This document shows, one piece after another, positions 44,255-55,890 of a stretch of 64,000 nt of DNA. How positions within the stretch are numbered: position 1 is the first letter of the stretch; each line of letters opens with the position of its first letter. This stretch comes from Papilionanthe hookeriana x Papilionanthe teres. Lineage: Eukaryota; Streptophyta; Magnoliopsida; Asparagales; Orchidaceae. The position numbers were made by a program, and so were the translations under genes. Location of the stretch: positions 63,424,197-63,488,196 of the forward strand of contig CM040421.1 in the NCBI GenBank assembly GCA_022702705.1. Direction: 5' to 3'. Under the pieces are notes generated by a model that was not told the origin of the DNA, ran no database searches, and worked only from the letters and a program-made list of their open reading frames with translations.

Positions 44255-45680
44255 CGGTTGTGTATGGGTTTATCGGAACAATAGGATCTGTTGAAATGAC
44301 ATTGATGGAACCTCCCTTTTTGGGTTCCTTCATGTATTCCATTGGGATTGTTATGTTCCCTTTTCGGAGATTACCTTCGAGCAAATTCTTAAAAGTGAAG
44401 CAGTCTTCAATCTTATGTCCGATCATCCGGTGGTAAGGGCAGTAGTTCGGATGATCTTTCTTGCTGACTTCCTCTGGCTTTCCGGGCTCTGGTAATTGGA
44501 AATCAGGTGTCTTCATCAAATTGCGAAACATCTTAGCTACTGCTTCCGTCTTGAATGGATATTCCTTATTCAGAAGTTCCTCCAGGGGACGTGACGAACG
44601 AAGTAGTGGTTGACTATGCTGCCATGGCTGGTGGCTCGGTCGAGGCTGTTGATAGCCCTGCTGAGGTTGCTGATAAACCTGTTGTGGTTGTTGGTAAGTC
44701 TGTTGCGGTGGTTGATAACTGGGCTGTGGTTGCTCTGGCTGTATCTGCACTGGCTGCTTGCCTTTATCTACTGCCGCGACGATTTTGGATTTCTTTTCAA
44801 ACGCTTTTACAGGCTTCTGTTTATCATTCTTGTCTACGAAACTTAGCTGTTTTGCCTCTTGCAAGCTCCCGGCCTTGCTAAGCAACTTCTCAAAAGTCTT
44901 TATTGTAAATTCTTTAAGGAGAAGTGCTATCGGGCCATGGATACTTTTCAGTAAAATACCGATCGCATGCTGTTCCTAAAGTTGTAGTTCACACTTCATG
45001 CTTAAGTTTCTCCATCGAAGTATGTAATCCACCAAAGTTTCGTTCAGTTTCTGTTGCTCGACCACTAAATCATCGATAGTGATGTGGTGCCGAGCCCTAG
45101 CAAACCGCTTAACGAAGAGGTTTTCCAATTCTGAAAAGGTCTTAATTGAGCCATTTGGTAATTCTGCATACCAATCGAAGGCAATCCCTGACAGGATGCT
45201 GAAAAATTGTCGAAAGAGTAAAGCATAGCTCCTACCGGCATTGCAGCAACTAGCACGAAAATGTGCGACATGTTATCTGGGGTTTCCCGTTCCATCAAAA
45301 GTCTTGAACAGAGGTGGTACGAAGCCTTTTGGGTATTGGACTGCATCAAATTCAGGTTAAGGTCTACCCGTCTGAATAGAAGCTCCACTCTTAGACTATG
45401 CTAAGGCTTCTCGCACCTACTGTTCTACCATGTTTTTGATATCCTTTTCAGGAATCATGCTTTGCGCATAATCCATTTTCGGTTGTTCATCTCAGTTAAC
45501 AGATGTGATCTCCTTTCCTCCGTCCACAACATGGATGATCTCTGGGGGTGTTTCTTTCTGAGGTTGCACCTGACTCTAGAGAGTGGCTAAGGCGGCCGCC
45601 ATCTCTTCCATCTTCCTTATCATTTGAGAAATTGTGTTATCCTTCTCTTGAAGTTGTGCTCTCATCACTTCAGGTTCATC
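44130..45680 (-). pseudogene. gag: Ogre-2 gag
   Basis: Capsid precursor in the same frame as ORF1. Motifs: YPKGFVPPLFKTFDGTGNPR, HVAHFRASCCNAG, FSILSGIAFDWYAELP, FSELENLFVKRFARARHH and ETLVDYILRWRNLSMKCE. A Gln/Pro-rich stretch follows (QPSYQPPQQTYQQPQQ). Last is a zinc-knuckle-like CPYHRMIGHKIEDC (CxxH..H..C type). Stops near 45568, 45510, 45420, 45399, 45353, 45280 and 44978. Several would be Gln or Arg codons (CAG, CAA, CGA) before C-to-T change. It forms the particle that packages element RNA. Confidence 0.9.
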
Positions 45681-46990
45681 TCATTTCGCTGCTGCCGGAG
45701 CACCTTGCGAAGCTAATGATTCTCGTGTTTCAACCATGTTGATCTCAGCATAATCTTCATCCATAAACTCTGATGAATCAACTTCAGTTTCCAATTTTTC
45801 TCCTCTTTCCTTCGCCAACTGTCGGATGTCGGTTCTTAGATTGCCTATGTCATCCTCTAGTGGCCTCTTCCAAACGGTTTCACGGTTGTCATGTGATGAC
45901 TGTTGGACCTCTTTCTCAGGAGTTTCCTTTAATGTAGTAGCACCTTCTTCAGATTCTGGCTTTTTGATGAGACTCTTCTTTCCAGAACACTGTACTTGTA
46001 TCGGTTCAGCAATAATAAGTCGCCACACCATCCTTCTCGCAGTATAAGGCCTAGGACCAGATGGTATGTCGGCTGTGCATCGGTAGGTGGCGTCCTCCCT
46101 AATATGGTGTCCCGATACCACAACAGGCGAACTAGCTCGCACTTTCTTCCTTGGCCTCTCCGGGGCAGTGATGGGGTTCACTCGTGGTCCGAGGTGGGAT
46201 TTGAGTGGCACTCGCCCCATCCTTCTTAAGATCTCTGATACGGGGCATCTTTCTTTCTTAGCTAGTTTCTCTACTACGGCTCGCAGTCAAGTAAGCGGCG
46301 TAGTCTTGACCCTCTTCCTCTTATAGTCACTATAGGATGCAGGACGGGGTAATGCAGCAGCGATCCTCCGGATATCTTCATCGTCCGATGCAACAGAGAG
46401 AGGGTGAAACCTACTTCCTTCCAATAGTGGTGAAATTTCAGGTAGTTCTTCTTCCCCCTCAGGAATTTCTTCCAGAAAAGGAACTTCAGTAGCCTTAGCC
46501 TTCTCGATCTTGGCAATCTTTCTGCTCCTATTTCTCCTCTGATTCCGAGTCAAGGGTGTAAACTTTGAACTGGACCCAACCTCAAAAACACACGGTATTG
46601 CAATGAAATCTGCACCCTCCACGGTGGCAGGCTTATCATAAACTTGGACTCCCTTCCCTTTCAGTTTGGGGGAGCCGGGGCAGGTGTAGAGATAACCAGA
46701 ACAGTGGGGGTAGAGATCACAGTCCTCCTACGAACAGTGGTGTCTCTTTCAGCTGGGACTTTTCTTAGAGGAGGGAACTCTTGAGTCGACTTCAGGTTGA
46801 ACTCAATTACGGGCTCCTCAGTTTCTGGTACTTTGTCCATTAGTGTGAAGAGGGTGACGTCAGTGAACTTAATATCTGCATTGTCGAATCCTTGTCCAAA
46901 ACGGATGACCCCATTGTAGGGCAGTTCAACCTTATAGACGGCGAAGTCCACTCCATTGGTGAAGGAGAAAATTAATTTTGGTGCAGTCAT
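45681..46990 (-). pseudogene. Ogre-2 ORF1 (upstream protein of Tat/Ogre elements)
   Basis: Starts at ATG 46990 (MTAPKLIFSFTNGVDFAVYK). A frame change occurs near 46680 and stops at 46284-46286 and 45678-45680. It is mostly charged and low in structure, with a basic stretch (RNQRRNRSRKIAKIEKAK) and an acidic end (SSEFMDEDYAEINMVETRE). Tat/Ogre elements carry an ORF of unknown function before gag; this is its equivalent. After the frame change, ORF1 and gag share one frame separated only by stops, so they may once have been fused. Ogre-1 shows the same arrangement at 61683-60638. Confidence 0.75.
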
Positions 46991-47513
46991 TTTCTGCAGG
47001 GTAAATTCCGAACGTCAGTCCCGAATTATGCTTCCTTTTGTTGCAAAAACTTAAGACGAAAAAAATAACGAGCCCGAACACGTTTTAGTTTATCTTAATG
47101 TATTATTGATTTAAAAGAGTTCATTTATTAAAAGGTTGTTTATCAGAGGATTTGTTTGTTAGGAACAAAACGATTAATGGAGGAAGGTTAAAGAAAGGTA
47201 AAGGACCCGATTCAGAATTGGAAAGGAAGAGAAAGACCCGTAAGGCTTCTCAACTCAAAGGATCGCTCCTAAGCTAACACCTATTGGGGGTCCACCCCAC
47301 CTCAAAAAGAGGCAAAAGGATTTCGGAACCTCTCTGTTTAGGGGCGTCTAAACAGTGGCTCCAAAATCCAAAAGGAGTTGACTATACCCGTTCAAGACAG
47401 AAATGAGCGTGGTATGCCAACAACAAGAATGGTAGTTTGGTCGAAAAGGGGTATGGACTCACTACCGATTTATGAAAGCAAGACCATTTGATCAAAATGG
47501 AGAGAGGAACTAT
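46991..47513 (-). other. Ogre-2 leader (5' untranslated region)
   Basis: Lies between the primer site and ORF1, with no gene. At 47278-47294 the plus strand reads CACCTATTGGGGGTCCA. The element RNA here is therefore TGGACCCCCAATAGGTG, exactly complementary to the polypurine-tract flank of Ogre-1 (17459-17475) and largely to that of Ogre-2 (36287-36300). Confidence 0.7.
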
Positions 47514-47531
47514 TCCCCAGCGGAGTCGCCA
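47514..47531 (-). other. Primer-binding site of Ogre-2 (tRNA-Arg type)
   Basis: On the minus strand TGGCGACTCCGCTGGGGA, five bases after the LTR end. This is the site reported for Ogre elements, complementary to the 3' end of a plant tRNA-Arg. It proves that the right LTR is the 5' LTR. Confidence 0.9.
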
Positions 47532-47536
47532 GAAGT

Positions 47537-50500
47537 TGTCTGCATATTTTTAGGTTTGTGTTGTATTTTGAAAAGGGGGTCACCTACAGAAATGGTCGGC
47601 AAATTTTAGATTTTAAATTTAATTTAAATATATATATATAATTTAGAAAGTAGCATTTTATTTTTGAAAATAATTTTAAGTTTAAAAATTTTAAAATATG
47701 AAATCAAACCTATCTCACATACCAAATAGTTTATATAAACGAGCACCACATCACAAACTGTGTATCTATCTCGAAGGAGAAACACACTGCTTGACGATGG
47801 GGCTCGATTAAATAAACTAGAAGATTTGTGACACCCGTTTGGTCTGCGAACCAATTTTATAAGCCGACAAGTTCCCCTGCTTAATATAAGGGAATTAAGC
47901 AGGGTTTATAATACCTGGGTTCTTAAAGTTCCCTATAAGGGCAAGCCCCTATAGTTAACTACATCTTAAATGACGGGAATCATTTAAGAAAACTCTCGAT
48001 AATGATCACTAGTTTTGCTCTCAAGAATTTCAAAGTTTAAGGTTTTCAAACAATTGGATTTTGGAAATTTCAATTGGAAATGGATCAAATTTGGAACAAT
48101 TTACTTTAAGAATCCAAAGGAAGAGAAGTAGGGGATGTCACGGACCCAAAGTGAACTTCGGTGACTTCCCAACTATCCTATGGTTTGGCTTCAATTTGAG
48201 AGTTTATTTAATGTTGTAATCCTGCCAATTTTAATTAATTAGGACTTATATTTGTATGATATAATCACACAAGTAGCCTCGAAGATGTGAGGGTTTATGT
48301 TGTATCGAACAAATATCTCAGAATCCTAAGACCGGTTAGGACTTAATTTGCATCGAATGATTATGCAAGTGCCTAACGAAAAGGTTGAAGATTTATGTTG
48401 CACTAGGCAAACTACCTCGAAATCCTATGGCTTGGTTGTTTAATTCTAAGAATGGTTTTGCTGAAGTAAACCCGAGTTTTGATGACGACGATGGTCGTGC
48501 TACCCACTATGCTCCATGCTCCTTGTCATTGCAGAGGTTTAGTTTTAGAAAGTGAAAATCAGGAGATGAGAAAAGTGTTTTGGTTTAGAAGAGTCTTAAA
48601 GTCCAATTGTCTTTAATGTTTTAGTAGGTGAATATTATAGTTGATTATAACAACACCGGTTAAGATCCCACGGTTCCATCATTCCGGCACCATTATTTTT
48701 ATCGGATTCACTTAGTCCAAATGAATTTGCTAAACTCAACTGAATGAGTTCCACACTTTCATTTAGACCGTGGGAAATCCCGTTAGCAACACTTAGGTTA
48801 CATCATCCGAGGGATTCCCAATCATCCAACAATACGTTTTAATTTAGTTATAGTTATAGTTTTGAGTTCTGTTTGTGATTAAATTTTGAGTTGTTTTATA
48901 TTTTGAAATATTTTGGCGGTGGATTTTATCTTGTTGTGACTTTTGATTTTAGTTTTGGGTTTCAGTTTTGTGGCTATCCTAAAAGGTTTCAGTTTTCATG
49001 CAACAATCTTGTTTAACATGCAAGAAAAGTAAAGCGCAGTACATGTAAGTAACTTGCAATAAAATAAAAGCGTACCTAGAGGGTCTTCCCGTCATTCCAA
49101 GCTGCACTTAAAGCACATGTTAAGGCATTTATATATATTTGCAAGAAAACACCTAGGTAAAGCTAAGGGAAGGTTTTGGTTGTCTACCAAAGTCCTAATC
49201 CTATAGCTAATCAATTCCTATGACGTATAGGTCCTTTTGTGTTTTGTTAAGGATGATTTTCCTTCATCAAAGAACAATTAAATTCAATTGTTCTTCTAAA
49301 ACATCTCATCATATTGAGAAAGTGCTTAGGACGAATCTTAAACATCTTTTCAATATTTCTGAGATTATTTCGAGTCCAAATGAATTTTATTGTACTGGTG
49401 AATTAATCATCCAAGAATTCAATTAAATTTTCCTTCTTGCTCAGTGAATTAGGATGTTTGATTATCCTATGAGTAAAGTGACACTTCACTTAATGCTCCA
49501 TTTAAGAGTTATGATAACGCAAGCCTTTAAGGGCAAATCCGTTTATTAAAGATTTTAATGATTTAAAATTGGAATTGATGATTTATAGTGGCTTAATTTA
49601 GTTATGAAATTTTAATAATTGTAAGTTTAAAACAGTGTTCAAATTGTTTTAGTTTAATTAAATCTTTACATTTTAAATGATCTCAATGTATTTGATTAAT
49701 CTGGGTTGAAAGAGGTGTTTAAATTATTCAATTTAGATTTTAATGATTTAATTTTAATTTAATTGAAATATTTTAAGCTAATTTTTAATTGGTTTGATTT
49801 TTTTTAATTATGAATTATTTTTGAGGTTGATTTTCTTTAATGTTTCAAATTTGTTTTAGATTTGTTTTCAAGTGATCTTTGAGATTAATTTTTAATGTTT
49901 TAAATTTATTTCAATTTGATTGTTAAATTACTTAATGTTTTAAGCTTTTAATTTAATTAAGGTTTATTTTCCTTTTAATTATTTTATTATGAATTTCAAT
50001 TATCATTTTTGAATTTGATTAAAAGTTGAATATTATTAAAGTGATTTATTTAGGGATCTTAAATTAAAGGGTTATAGTCTCCCTAAGTTATACTCCCCAT
50101 TTTAATAATTTAGATTTCAATTAATCTTTCAAAGTTTAAATTATTTAATTAATTAAGGTTTCAGTTTTCTTTTTGATTATTAGAAATGATTAATGGGTTC
50201 CTACCCTTTAATTTCCCAAAATTTCAATCATCTAAGAGAAAATTAAGATCAAATATTTTACCCTCCCCTTGATTAGACCTAAAGTTTTAATTAGGGGTTA
50301 AAAATTCTTAATTACTATTATGCCCTTTTAAGCCTAATTATTTCATAACTCACCAAATTGAGCTCAAATGAGCTTGAAATTTTTATGTCACTTCACTCAC
50401 AATTCAATTAAGACATTAGAGGAGAAAAAGTGATTTTTCTGAATTTAATTTAATTTATATATTTATTTTTATGAAAAATATGGGTTTTCAATAAAATTCA

Positions 50501-52839
50501 ACAACATGACCAAGGTAAAGATTCTATCCTTAGTAAAATTATGGGATGTTCCTTCTGACCAGAGGACCATTTGGACCAATTTTAGTGATTTTCAAATTAT
50601 ATTTTATTTATTATAATTATTTTGATTTTTGGAGTGTTAATTAATTATAAAATAAAATTAAAGTTGAAAAATAGATTTTATATTTTTTATAAATCTTTCT
50701 GACCTCAAGGAGTTCAGAGAAACAAATTTTATATTTTTCTAATTTTTCTTTGATGTATTAGAATTAATTTGCTGAAAATGTAAGGATGAAAATGTAAGGA
50801 AATTCATTTTTTAATATTAAAAATTGTTTTAAGCCTTTAAAATTCAAGATCTTTACCTATAGACTTAGAAAAAATGTTTGGTTTATTCTTAAGTGATTAG
50901 GAATTAAAATGTGAAATTTTTATGATTTTTAATATTTTTGTGATTTTTATTATTTTTTAATTGTTAAAATATTAAAATATGATTAAAAATGAAAATTTTT
51001 AGAAAATTTTAATTTTAATTTTTTTAGACTCCACTAACATCAGAGAAGCCCCAAAACCATTTTGGTGAATTTTTTAAAATGTATTTTTGGAGTTATGAAT
51101 TTTTAAAGTTTAAATTTGGTCATATAACTTAATTAGTCCATTTAGTGGGGCTAATCACCTCCAATTGGTTTCAAATTTTTATGTAAGACTACACTAACCC
51201 TAAAGATCAGTGGAGAATTGTTTTTAAGTTATTTTGATGTGTGGTTAATCCTAATTAATTAAAATTTAATTTTGAGTGTTTAGGCCAATTAGGATTATTC
51301 TTAATGAATTAACTCAAACCAAAATTTTTCTTGGGTCCTCTAGTCCTAAGATACTTCTCCAAATTTTCCTAGAATTTTCTAAGTAACATGCTAATTACTG
51401 GAATTAAAATATCAAAACAGGCACAAAAATTTGGAAAATCAATAACTTGCCATAGAGATGGGCTTTGACCTTGGAAAATTCAGGGAATGTTCCTAGGATC
51501 AGAGGCTACAAAAGCCCTGTGGTCTCATGTCATGGTGAAGTGTCTATGTAAATGGAGAATTAAAACATTGAAATGAGTAAATAATTAATTAAAAATAAAA
51601 TACTCATCAAATTAACTCAATTCTTTTTTCACATTGTTCTCTTCTATTCACTGAGCAAGAGAGTAATTTTAGTTTATTTTTATGATTTTTCTAAGCAAAG
51701 TTATGGATTTTTCAATTTCTGGGTATTTAAATAAATAGAAAATAGCCTATTTACCTACTTATCCAGCGCGACGCTGACTCAACCTCGGCAGATCTGAAAG
51801 CCCACGAGGCGCGCTCCCATTTGCCGCCGCCATCTGACTCGGATGCCATGCGGCCCGCGGTCTCGCTCCATCCTTTGATCCGGTGCAATCTGGACCGTCC
51901 ATTCGATACACGCGTGATCGGATGGCGCCTGGTCATCGTCTATGATTTGTGTGTCCCGTGAGCCGTCCACACTAAAACCCTAAGATCTCTCTCATTTCTC
52001 AACAGATTTTCGTGTTCTTAGGCTCTATGGATTCGTTTTGAGGAGACGAACACATCCATGCGGTTTATATGCTATGAAATTAAGCCAAGTAAAATAAAGA
52101 ATCACTGGAAGCTCAGGTGGAAGAAGGGGTCCATACCTTGGCTCTGAGAAGTGAAGCTTCAATCATAGAGTTGTGGCACCTTCGATTGCACCCAATGAAG
52201 CTCCAGATGAAGTCACTAGCTCCTGGGAATCGCCTGTGCATGAAAGTGACCAAGGCCAATTTCAAAGCTTCGTCGATAGAGAGGATGGCCGGCCTAGTGA
52301 GGGGCTTTCATCGTGGAACTCCTTCTCTAGGTCTTGTGCGGGTGTGGGTGAGTTTAATTTGATTTTGGTGGTGGTTTCGCAGTTGTCCCGGTTTTTGGTG
52401 GATTTTCGACCGAGAAATCGAGCTCTATGAATGGAGATTAGGGCAAAGGGACACTGGGAATCAATTGCTCTAGGTTAGGAGAAGGTCTTGGAGCAATTTT
52501 GGCAGAGTTTTGTTAAGCTCTGGTTCATCACCTCATTTGGCCGAGAGGAGGTGGAGTTTAAATAGAGCTGGCTGGAGGGCATCCCAGGGTAATCCTAAGA
52601 CCAAAGAGTCCTATAGGAAACTCATCCTTTAAACCTCCACATTTGATTTTAACCCTCCAAGTGGCTTAGGGGTTTACAATCAAACTTGTGGGGTTTGAAG
52701 GGAGCCAAGAAGTGTTTTTAATTTCTAGGTGATGTGTCCCATTTCTAGTCCTCTAAGATGGTCAAGGAGAAGCCTTATAGCTAGATCCTAAGTACTAAGA
52801 AGAGAGAAGACGAAGACCTCATAAAAAATGAGGTCAACA
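47537..52839 (-). repeat. Ogre-2 right LTR (5' LTR)
   Basis: 5,303 bp, matching the left LTR. Plus-strand borders are TGTCTGCATATTTTTAGG and AATGAGGTCAACA. The U3, measured from the TATA-like box at 52565-52556, is only about 275 bp, so R plus U5 is about 5 kb. Confidence 0.95.
52556..52565 (-). promoter_or_regulatory. TATA-like box of the Ogre-2 5' LTR
   Basis: CTATTTAAAC on the minus strand in a GC-richer setting. It is conserved at 35970-35961 in the other LTR and replaced by TATAAATA in the LTR at 3592-3585. Confidence 0.5.
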
Positions 52840-52844
52840 CCCCT

Positions 52845-54152
52845 GGTCAAATTCAGAGCTCTATAAATAGGAGCCCATTCTACAGAGAAAATCACACCAA
52901 ACCCCCCCCCCTCTTAGTACACATACTCATTTTAGCCTATTCTAGTTTAATTTAGTCTCTTCCATACTTAGGGTGCCTATCTAGTGAGTTTATTTTGAGT
53001 GTTTATTGTGTGTAATTGCTGTTGGAGTCTTTCATCATTGCGTTGGAATCAGTAGAAGTCAGCAGAACTCTTGAAGGAACACTTCAGATAAGTATTTGTA
53101 TTTTGGTTCAAAGTTTTTTAAATATGTTTTGTTGTGTTATTTTAATGAGTTCTGACTAGTTAGTTATCTTTCTCCTTTCAGCTATGAAAAGATTATAAAT
53201 TAATTAAATTTTGTAGGAGAATTAAATATAAAATATTTTAAAAAATTGTGATGATATTAATACATGATCTTTGTTTACTTTTTAAATTGGTCATTTAATT
53301 TGTTAAAACCTGTTGAAGAATTTTGAGACCTATCCGGAGATAAATTCTTAACTAGTAGATATCACATGAATCGTTAAGGTAATCGAAGGCTTTACGCAGA
53401 TTATTTAAGGTGAAGTGCAAATAAATAGGAAGATATTATTTATTAGGCATAGAATTAATTAGTTTTTAGAGTGGCAGACTAAATTCTAATAATTTGGTTT
53501 ATAGAAAGGTAACGGGTCACTGGTAGGGCCAACCATAGCCACCCTGTGACATCTAGTAGTTTGAGCCTAGATTAACCCATTCTACTAATAACACATCCTG
53601 AGCCTAACTATATATTAGTCAATATTATTTGCACCTGGACCAAAGGGTAAAGAATATGAATGCTTCTATTTGACACAATACTATAATCTTAATTCCCTAC
53701 AAAAGATAATTAATTTATAATTCTTAGATTAGCTAAAAAAGGAGAAAGTTGTTTTTATAATTGCATTTAATTACTGGTTACTTTACTTTCCTACTTATTG
53801 CTTACTTTCTTTCAGTAAAAGTTATTAGTTAATTAAATTTGAATATATATATATATATAAGTATATATAATTTGCTTAAGAAAATTTCAAAATATTGTTT
53901 TTATATATTTACTTTTTATTTTTATTATCCCTGTGGGATCAATAACCGAGACTACACTAAAGCCCAATATTACTTGAACGATACGAATACTTGCGTTTAA
54001 ATTTATGACTTTTATAATAATTAAATCTAATAAAATTATAAAAGTAAACCTCGCACATCAAGTTTTTGAAATCATTTGCCAGGAATTAAATCTTCTAAAA
54101 AGTGGTATCAAAATCTTGTATTTTAAAGCTTAATTAAAGTCGCATCGCATCA
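52845..54152 (+). repeat. Athila-1 3' LTR, second part
   Basis: Continues the 5' LTR sequence from GGTCAAATTCAGAGC, with TATAAATA at 52862-52869, to the terminus GCATCGCATCA. It lacks a short TTTATTTTGTAT segment near 52977. The CCCCT at 52840-52844 is the duplicated target. Confidence 0.95.
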
Positions 54153-54157
54153 CTACA
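54153..54157. repeat. Target-site duplication of Athila-1, right copy (CTACA)
   Basis: Pairs with 20281-20285. Removing one copy and the element leaves the Ogre-1 frame continuous across the site. Confidence 0.92.
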
Positions 54158-54770
54158 TATGCCTCAATTGTGCCATACTCCTCTAGCTGCAAAACGTGAC
54201 ATTCCAGGCACTCTGAAAATGCTCCTGTCACTGAAGGCAGTCTGGGTAAACCCGAGTTGCAAGTCGGACACCCAGTCAAGATTTCTTCCATCGGATCCAA
54301 TGTTGGCGCGGGATCCTCTGCAGTTTCTGGCTCAGTATCAGTACGTGGGGTGTTGTCATTAGTTTCTCTCATTTCAGGATCATGGTGATAGCGGCTAGCT
54401 CCCGAGCTTGTCTCCTCTCCATCCTGTCTAAGAGGCGATGCTTGAGGCAATTTGCATTTCTTCTTTTAGTGCATGCCAAAGGCGCATCTGAAACTCTTTC
54501 AGCTGAAGCAGCAACAAGATCACCCTCTGGAGTAGTGATCATAGACGAAACCTGACCGTGTCTTGTGGCGAGGAGGTGTGAGTCAACGAAACCTCCAAAA
54601 CCTCCATATCCTGATGTCTGTCTGATTTCTTTATGACCAACCTTCTTCATTGACTTCATGTCTGTAGTCTCCTTTTGTGTGTTCCTTTTCAAGGCGTGAA
54701 GTCCAAGCCATATTTGGAAGCAAACATCAACTCGCAACCCGACACTTCCTGCACAAGTAAACAGATGGAA
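54158..54770 (-). pseudogene. Ogre-1 N-terminal part of the AlkB-type ORF
   Basis: The other piece of the ORF at 19427-20285. It matches residues of the Ogre-2 ORF: SSMITTPEGDLVAAS against SMVATAEGRLVSS, and LLDRMERRQAREL against MLTKLAADQRE. It is Ser/Thr/Glu/Pro-rich with weak conservation, as in Ogre-2. Two overlapping minus frames (54737-54369 and 54450-54158) show a frameshift near 54440, and stops lie near 54735 and further upstream. The last frame reaches the CTACA site in register with the AlkB piece on the far side. A splice-acceptor-like ACTTGTGCAG lies at its start. Confidence 0.75.
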
Positions 54771-55029
54771 ATGTCAGTGGGTGGTGTTGTGCACGAACAA
54801 GAACAAGGATAAACTTATTATCCTTTATTTTAATAAGTTTTATAATTATTTTAATGCCATTATCTTATTTAATATAGTTTTATAAGATTTAGTTTTTAGG
54901 AATTAACAGGCGTATTTTATTTTTGTGGGAAAATTTACTTTACTTCGTTTAACTTTACTTTATTACAAGATTCAGACCCAGCCACAGACGCTGGCCCTAT
55001 TCTACATCAAAATAAAATTCTTTTCTCAA
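54771..55029 (-). other. Ogre-1 spacer between integrase and AlkB-type ORF
   Basis: AT-rich, no gene. It corresponds to 39938-40288 in Ogre-2. Confidence 0.5.
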
Positions 55030-55889
55030 ATTCCTCTTGTTGCGTAGTACTTCTCGAGATATCATCCATTTATTGGCAACATGGGTCTTTCCCCTTGAGA
55101 TTCCACCAGCTGGTACGATCCTCCAGAGTAAACCTTTTCCATCACGAATGGTCCTTCCCAGGTCGGTTCAAATTTTACACCTATCTTGCGGTGTGCAAGA
55201 ATAGGCCTTCTGAGAACGAGCACAAGGTCACCAATTTTGAACTACCTCAGGCGGTCCAACTTATCATAAGCATGAATCATTTTCTCTTGGTAGAGTTCTA
55301 AATTCTGTTGTGCGAGTAATCTTTTCCGTTCAAGACTTTCAAATTCTGCAAGTTGAAGTTTGGCATTCTCTTCTGTTGTAATCTGATTGGCAACGGCGAT
55401 CCGGAGTGAAAGTAGCTGAGCTTCTATCGGAAGGACTGCCTCGGACCCGTATCAAGTGCATATGGTGTAGATTACGTCGACCTTCTGAATGCTGTCCTAT
55501 AAGTCTGTAAAGTTTATAGCAAATTCTCGTGCCATCCTCTTTTGTTGTCGTCGATCGTCTTCTTTAGAATTTGAACGTGTGTTTTGTTGAAGACTTCTGC
55601 CAAGCCATTTGCTCTGGAGTAATAGATTTTAGAGTATCTCCAATCTATCCCATGTCTTATGATAAAATTGTTAATCTTAGTTCTCTTAAAAGTGGACCCA
55701 TTATCTGAAATAATCATTCACAGCACACTAAAGCTATAAACGATCTGATTCTTAAAAAATTGTAGAACTTACTGTGTTTTAACTTCCCCTAGCGGAACTG
55801 CCTATGTCCACTTGGAGAAGTAGTCTGTAGCTACGAGTATGAATCTGTGTCCTTTCGAAGACGGAGGGTTTATCAGTCCCACTATATCG
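55030..55889 (-). pseudogene. Ogre-1 integrase, 3' part
   Basis: Minus-strand remnant that begins at the Athila-2 junction (55889) in DIVGLINPPSSKGHRF, just at the first catalytic Asp. It continues VATDYFSKW, IISDNGSTFKRTKINNF (second Asp) and NGLAEVFNKT (catalytic Glu). Past 55510 the C-terminal part is in shifted frames with many stops. It reads close to the Ogre-2 integrase. The zinc region, RNase H and reverse transcriptase are missing, apparently lost at the Athila-2 site. Confidence 0.85.
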
Positions 55890-55890
55890 T

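Larger units (their letters stand above)
30959..52839 (-). mobile_element. Ogre-2: Tat/Ogre gypsy element with AlkB-type ORF
   Basis: 21,881 bp on the minus strand. LTRs are 5,287 bp (left) and 5,303 bp (right), beginning TGTTGACC and ending ..GACA on the minus strand. Order: 5' LTR, tRNA-Arg-type primer site, leader, ORF1, gag, a linker without protease, reverse transcriptase, RNase H, a second (Tat-type) RNase H, integrase, AlkB-type ORF, minisatellite 3'UTR, 3' LTR. Size, LTR length, primer site, ORF1 and dual RNase H are marks of Tat/Ogre elements. Many stops. It inserted just upstream of the TATA box of the Athila-1 3' LTR. Confidence 0.95.
20286..54152 (+). mobile_element. Athila-1: Athila-type gypsy element (interrupted by Ogre-2)
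   Basis: A complete element bounded by LTRs and the CTACA duplication. Without Ogre-2 (30959-52839) and its duplicated CCCCT it is about 12 kb. Order: 5' LTR, tRNA-Asp-like primer site, gag, protease, a pol fragment lacking most of reverse transcriptase and RNase H, integrase, a small ORF, a 'plant transposon protein' ORF, polypurine tract, 3' LTR. The wording of the protease, integrase and C-terminal pol segments is typical of the Athila clade. All ORFs are broken. It inserted into the AlkB-type ORF of Ogre-1. Confidence 0.92.

Noticed and set aside
44555..44881. Plus-strand open frames rich in Val and Ala opposite gag
   Set aside because: Antisense shadow of the Gln/Pro-rich part of gag.
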